A DNA stretch of 12,304 nt from assembly GCA_014885115.2 (NCBI GenBank), contig WKLE02000158.1, positions 1-12,304 on the forward strand, written 5' to 3'. The stretch is from Asterionellopsis glacialis. Taxonomy: Eukaryota > Bacillariophyta > Plagiogrammaphyceae > Rhaphoneidales > Asterionellopsidaceae. Under the pieces are notes generated by a model. The model was not told the origin of the DNA. It made no database searches and saw only the letters and a program-made list of their open reading frames with translations. Positions 8,501-12,304 of the stretch are shown here, piece by piece (position 1 is the stretch's first letter; every line of letters starts with the position of its first letter). Made by a program: the position numbers and the translations under genes.

Positions 8501-8733
8501 AAAGGTAGTCTATGTATGAATGGGTGACAGTCGGTAAGGTATTCTTCGTCTCTCCACCTGCACTTGTATTGATCACACGAAAGTCACAAGTGCTGCAAGG
8601 ATTCTAGTCTTAGAGTCCTGCCTGCGAAGACAATGGTTATGATATGCTACTGTATAATTCCGCTAGATGTGTTTGTGCCTCCTCCATGGAAAGATGCCTG
8701 ATAACTGTGACTCGAGGGCAGAGGGTTGTCCAT
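5565..8733 (-). CDS. Armadillo-like helical-repeat protein (three exons inferred)
   Basis: The certain part is 7790-5565 (741 residues from the ATG at 7790). The region around residues 346-383, and especially 417-740 of that part, holds several ARM-type helical repeats of about 42 residues, with recurring motifs such as ATIVNLACAEENKVKMV, GLLDALVRLA and AAIVIMNLAYADENK. Before them come a conserved-looking N-terminal helical block (1-85), a Glu/Lys/Gln-rich coiled-coil-like segment (91-115) and an acidic Ser/Thr-rich linker (116-310). Upstream the frame stays open with sensible sequence (IAPREHRL). I infer join(8733-8651, 8592-8315, 7828-5565), about 874 residues: introns start GTAGCA and GTGAGT, end CTTGCAG and AAACAG, and all phases match. 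ARM proteins are protein-binding scaffolds; no specific partner can be named, and no signal peptide is visible. If the 5' exons are wrong, the gene starts at 7790. Confidence 0.8.
7829..8314 (-). other. Inferred intron 2 (486 bp) with two possible acceptors
   Basis: The donor is GTGAGT at 8314-8309. Two acceptors in the same phase exist: AAACAG ending at 7829 and ATTCAG ending at 7817. The choice changes the protein by four residues (DLNS). The intron is long for this kind of genome, and AT-rich near its end with a TA palindrome at 7836-7859. An additional internal exon is possible; open frames inside (for example 7834-8274 minus) look non-coding to me. Confidence 0.5.
7836..7859. repeat. Self-complementary TA dinucleotide repeat
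   Basis: An almost uninterrupted AT/TA run of 24 bp that can fold on itself, immediately upstream (on the minus strand) of the putative acceptor for the main armadillo exon. It probably arose by slippage. Confidence 0.7.
8315..8592 (-). other. Inferred exon 2 of the armadillo-type gene
   Basis: Open frame of 92 codons with protein-like composition (THSYIDYLSERRGEEFVVDL, GGGGGASVGPNVEDERRGDV) and no ATG near its 5' edge, preceded by a good acceptor (CCTTGCAG). It ends KLILY before G^GTGAGT, a near-perfect donor. The last base is phase 1, exactly what the acceptors ahead of the main exon need. Confidence 0.6.
8593..8650 (-). other. Inferred intron 1 (58 bp)
   Basis: GTAGCATATC at the 5' end and CCTTGCAG at the 3' end, with a branch-point-like CTAAGAC in between. 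The donor is not a strong consensus. The length is short but usable for compact algal introns. It joins phase 2 to phase 1 and removes in-frame stops (including TAG at 8606-8604). Confidence 0.45.
8651..8733 (-). other. Inferred exon 1 of the armadillo-type gene
   Basis: ATG at 8733-8731 opens 27 codons (MDNPLPSSHSYQASF...) ending in phase 2 (CA) before a GTAGCA donor at 8650. A stop (TAG) follows at once if unspliced. Joining to C at 8592 restores a His codon and an open frame. It is too short to judge coding bias; support comes from phase fit and from exon 2 lacking its own ATG start. Confidence 0.5.
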
Positions 8734-9604
8734 CCTTTCTTTTCTTCTCATAAAAATCCATATGAAGTATTATTGGATCTTTTTTTAGTTATATAAAAAA
8801 AGTCCAGATCTGTCTTCTTTGAAGGATTCTACATGGAAGACTACTCGGGTAGAATAACTGTAGAGATCAATATTAAGTATTACCCATGTATGTTCGACAA
8901 GAAGATATCTTTTATAACAATCACATATACATAATCACGTTATATATATATATAGATGAATAATTTCGGAAGAGGATTCCGATCACGTCGTCATTCATCT
9001 TTCATAATCCTTCAAGGTGATGAGATTAGCTTCCGCAGATGACGACAAGGTCTGTTATTACTTAAAGGATTAGTCTTAGTCCTACTTAGTGCCAAATTTA
9101 GTCCATTGTACATGTATCTTATACGAAAAGTACTTTATGTAAAATATATTCTTTAATGACTGTGACTTTTACAGTCAGAACGTCTGGTTGTCTTCCGATA
9201 TTCATCAAAATCAATAAGGAAAGAGTTAGTGTATTCTTTATTTGAATCCAACATAGCAAGAGCGTCTGTTTGTCGCCAATAATAGATGGACGTACGTGGT
9301 TGCTCTTTTTCATAAAATAATGAATCACAAAAGATTTGTGCTTCGCTCAACATCATTATTATCGTCTCCTTGTCCATTCTTCTCGAGAGTGTGTGCGGAA
9401 CTTCTAGAGAGAGAGCCTTCGTACGAGATTGTCTTTCTCGTCCTGCTTCGTCGTCATCGACATCAACATTGCCTCCCGTTCATTATTTCTCGTGGGTTGA
9501 ATTTGATTCGTACCGGTCGTAAAACATATAATTGGCTTGTTCAGTTTTCAAGTCCGCAGACTGTGTTCGTGTTGGTCTGTCTAACCTTTGTGGTACCCAA
9601 TATT
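8734..9604. promoter_or_regulatory. Divergent intergenic/promoter region between the armadillo-type and SET genes
   Basis: This 871-bp AT-rich stretch must hold the promoters of both genes. It contains a 9-bp inverted repeat (cttttttta at 8779-8787 with taaaaaaag at 8794-8802), a TA run at 8941-8954 and an 8-bp inverted repeat (gtcgtcat at 8987-8994 with atgacgac at 9039-9046). The frame of the SET gene is open back to about 9257, with an in-frame ATG at 9320. I treat this as leader, not protein. No RNA gene is seen. Confidence 0.5.
8941..8954. repeat. TA dinucleotide repeat
   Basis: Seven consecutive TA units within the intergenic region upstream of the SET-domain gene. It is a simple microsatellite; a TATA-like role is possible but it lies more than 600 bp from the chosen start. 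Confidence 0.8.
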
Positions 9605-11359
9605 ATGATGATGCGCTCTTCTGTAGGTTTCTCATCATCTTTCATAGCTTTACCGCTGTGTTTGATTTTGTCAACATCAACGGTGATTAATGGATTTACA
9701 CCAAGTCTTCCATTAACCAAAGTGACATCAAATCCATCCTTTATTCATCCTCGCTACACAAACAACAATCATAACAATCATTTCAAACAATCATCATGGT
9801 CACCTTTGATTTTATATGATGCTACCACGGCTTCCACAGACTATCTTGAATCTGTGTCACAAACCTTGGAACAAAGTACATTGGAAAGTGGTGGCAGTGG
9901 AAAGAAAATATCGGACATTACCAAAACATGTAAAGTTCAAGTGGGACCATCTAAATCTGGACATCGGTTAGGATTAGTTGCAACATCACAAATTAAAAAG
10001 GGCGAGGTTATGTTATCCATGCCATATGATGATTTATTTGTCTTGACACCTGAACTTGCCAAGAAACAAGTCTTTGCCGAGAGATTACCAGAGGGTTACG
10101 ATGGATGGACAGGTGATGTTGGATTCATTGCCATGTTGGTTTTAAATGAACTTGCCAAAGCTTCTTCTAACGGCGGTGGTATTCCATTACCTAAACGTAG
10201 TGCAATGATTGATAACTTTATGGCATCATGGGTCAAATGCTTGCCATCCTTGGAGGAGATGAAAAGTCTTCATCCATTGTTATGGTCCGAAGACGATCAA
10301 GAAATATTACAATCATCGTCCACCTCCAAAATATATCAATCCTTGGATGATTGTGAGGAAGATGCAACATGGTTAATTGAACGTATTTGGTCGAAAGATC
10401 GACAAACATTTCCGGAATATGTAACATTGGGAAATGCTGAAGAAGAAATCCCATGCTTTACCACAGACGGATTCAAATGGGCAATGGCAATTGCACAATC
10501 CAGAAGTGTCTTTACAGATGGATCATTACGGTTAATCCCCTACATGGATATGTGTAATCACAATGACCGCAATACACAAGAAGTGACAGGTGGTTTCATG
10601 GGAACATTCGGTACAACCAAGGGTGCGCAATTGACTGCTGCACAAGATTATAGTATTGGTGATGAAGTATTTTGTTCCTACGGACCAAAGTCAGCAGCAG
10701 ACTATTTGTTGGAGCATGGATTTTGTCCGCCACAAACATTCAAAACCGCCGTTTCTGAATTAACATTTGAATTAGATTCAGAGGATCGTTTTTATGATGA
10801 CAAATTAGATATATTGGAATTTGAAACATACGAATTGGCACCCATGGATCCTGTCCAATCGTTTGATATTGTAAGTGAAATCGGACGTGATGGTGAACCA
10901 GATCCTGCCATGATTCAATTCGTACGACTCTGCAAGGTGGGAGGTACAGATTCTTTCTTGTTGGAAAGTATTTTTCGCAAAGAAGTTTGGGGTTTCATGT
11001 CACTACCAGTCAGTGAACCCAATGAACTAGCAGTAACGAATACGATTATTGATGCATGTCAAAAAGCATTGGATGATATGGCACAAGCAGGTAGTAGTAA
11101 TGATGATAGTGATGCTGAAACATTGGGAGTAAATGCCCAAGTTTGTAAACAATTACGTGAATCTGAAACAAAAGCCTTGACACGTACAATGGAATATTTA
11201 CTACGTGAAAAGGAAGCATTAGATTTGAAGGAATACTATCAAGAACGTCGTCTTAAAGACTTGGGCTTAGATTCAGAATGGGCACCTGAAGATGATGTCA
11301 ACCCTGATCTTGGTTTCGGACAAACAAGATTACCTGGAGGGGCTGATTATGACTGGTAG
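9605..11359 (+). CDS. SET-domain protein lysine methyltransferase, Rubisco LSMT/SETD3 type, probably plastid-targeted
   Basis: From the ATG at 9605 the product is 584 residues. The first SET segment is at 119-140 (GHRLGLVATSQIKKGEVML). The large LSMT-type insertion follows, then RSVFTDGSLRLIPYMDMCNH at 300-319 (the R-x-F...P..D..NH core) and GDEVFCSYGPKSAADYLLEH at 352-371, with the family's catalytic-type Tyr359. A C-terminal substrate-binding-like helical region (about 380-560) completes the LSMT plan. Residues 1-30 read as a signal peptide ending VING before Phe31 (FTPSLP), followed by a Ser/Asn/His-rich transit-like stretch, as in diatom plastid pre-sequences. Family members use S-adenosylmethionine to methylate lysines, in plants on Rubisco small subunit or plastid aldolase; the substrate here is unknown. 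Translation from ATG 9320 would add 95 residues and hide the signal peptide, so I prefer 9605. Confidence 0.88.
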   Translation: MMMRSSVGFSSSFIALPLCLILSTSTVINGFTPSLPLTKVTSNPSFIHPRYTNNNHNNHFKQSSWSPLILYDATTASTDYLESVSQTLEQSTLESGGSGKKISDITKTCKVQVGPSKSGHRLGLVATSQIKKGEVMLSMPYDDLFVLTPELAKKQVFAERLPEGYDGWTGDVGFIAMLVLNELAKASSNGGGIPLPKRSAMIDNFMASWVKCLPSLEEMKSLHPLLWSEDDQEILQSSSTSKIYQSLDDCEEDATWLIERIWSKDRQTFPEYVTLGNAEEEIPCFTTDGFKWAMAIAQSRSVFTDGSLRLIPYMDMCNHNDRNTQEVTGGFMGTFGTTKGAQLTAAQDYSIGDEVFCSYGPKSAADYLLEHGFCPPQTFKTAVSELTFELDSEDRFYDDKLDILEFETYELAPMDPVQSFDIVSEIGRDGEPDPAMIQFVRLCKVGGTDSFLLESIFRKEVWGFMSLPVSEPNELAVTNTIIDACQKALDDMAQAGSSNDDSDAETLGVNAQVCKQLRESETKALTRTMEYLLREKEALDLKEYYQERRLKDLGLDSEWAPEDDVNPDLGFGQTRLPGGADYDW

Positions 11360-12304
11360 ATTGTAAGAGTAGTCTAGCAGTAAACATACAATCATCCTTT
11401 ATTATTATTTCAGTTTACCTATTAAGAATTGAGTACAACTATTTTTCTTTGCTGTAATACTGGACTGAATGGCGAATCAATGGTTGAATTCTTGAAGCAA
11501 GTGTAGATACAAAGTCCTCCTTCATAGATAGTGGTTGTTGTTCCAACTATTCTTGTGCACAAACAATTTTTCTGGCTCAGTGATTGGCATGCTCGGGTAC
11601 AGTATACTTTGCAACAGTGTCTCTCCATCTTTCTATCTTTGTGGTTTTTGAGAAGATGTAAGGTTACCTCTATATTGGGTACTTGTATTGAGATCCCTTC
11701 TTCTTCTCTACAGTATGGCCCTTTTTTGTTAGTTCAAAGCACTCTAGTCAATTTTTTTCTGCAAAAATCACCTCAAAATTTGGTTTCACTTGCCATGGTC
11801 ATAGCTTCTTGAGGAAATATCCTGGCTACAATAGTCTAGGATACCTTAAAGGAGAGAAGGCTATGATGCTTTTCCCATCACACATCACTTTCATGGATAG
11901 AGACTGCTCAGACAGATGAAAAATATATTTGACCTCACAATGACAGGTGACAATGATGAATTCGTTCCTAAAAACTAAAGTTTGTGGACATGGAACAAAT
12001 TGTGATGATAACATTTGGGGAAGATCACTCAGATGAAGAATTTTAATTGAATTTATAAATTGTTTAATGTTGAGTACTTATTGTTTGCATCAACACATTT
12101 GAACATTGATTCTTTGGTGTCATAGACGAACAATTTTAAGAGAATTTATAAATAATTCCCAAGAAATGGAAATGGCAGAAGACAAAAGTGATCATGCTTG
12201 AGCAGATAACATTCGTCAAGCCCCAAAGCCATCTAACATGGATCCCTCTGTTTTGTTTTTTTTTGGTCACATCTAGAGAGCATCTAGAGTCATTGGTGAC
12301 CATG
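11360..12304. other. AT-rich right flank, no supported gene
   Basis: The region begins with the 3' untranslated part of the SET gene. Short open frames (11531-11812 plus, 11826-12014 minus, 11422-11628 minus) have no recognisable features and sit opposite other frames. At the right edge a minus-strand frame is open from 12304 for about 50 codons, but its composition is not persuasive. A 7-bp inverted repeat (tggtcac 12264-12270, gtgacca 12296-12302) encloses two copies of catctagag. Confidence 0.5.

Noticed and set aside
12130..12304. Partial minus-strand coding region entering from the right edge
   Set aside because: It is open for only about 50 codons with low-complexity Lys and Phe-rich sequence and no motif; too little to call.

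Overview
The window looks like nuclear DNA of a photosynthetic stramenopile, most likely a diatom. It is AT-rich, genes are compact with few introns, and there are no operons or ribosome-binding sites. It carries a long BspA-type leucine-rich-repeat (LRR_5) gene, a family abundant in diatoms. A SET-domain methyltransferase begins with a signal peptide followed by a Phe, as in diatom bipartite plastid pre-sequences. The phylum assignment is inference; no marker gene is present.

Layout, left to right. (1) 1-325, minus strand: the 5' part of a gene for a secreted or membrane protein of unknown function, running off the left edge. (2) 326-1401: a divergent intergenic region with no supported gene. 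(3) 1402-5055, plus strand: a 1217-residue protein with an N-terminal DisA_N/DAC-like (diadenylate cyclase) domain, an unassigned middle region, and 25 almost identical 23-residue BspA-type repeats. The array continues past the TAG stop for another 16 codons. (4) 5056-5564: convergent intergenic region. (5) 5565-8733, minus strand: an armadillo-like helical-repeat protein. Its long final exon is obvious; I infer two short 5' exons from matching splice phases, giving about 874 residues. (6) 8734-9604: a divergent promoter region. (7) 9605-11359, plus strand: a SET-domain lysine methyltransferase of the Rubisco LSMT/SETD3 type, probably plastid-targeted. (8) 11360-12304: no gene that I can support.

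The genes do not form an obvious pathway; each appears to be an independent eukaryotic transcription unit. The most notable item is gene 3. It joins a nucleotide-second-messenger synthase fold, otherwise known from bacteria and archaea, to a rapidly evolving repeat array that resembles a ligand-binding surface. That is the plan of a sensor with a signalling head. The DAC motifs are only partly conserved (D-G-G and G-A-R-S-Q instead of D-G-A and G-x-R-H-R), so enzymatic activity is not assured.
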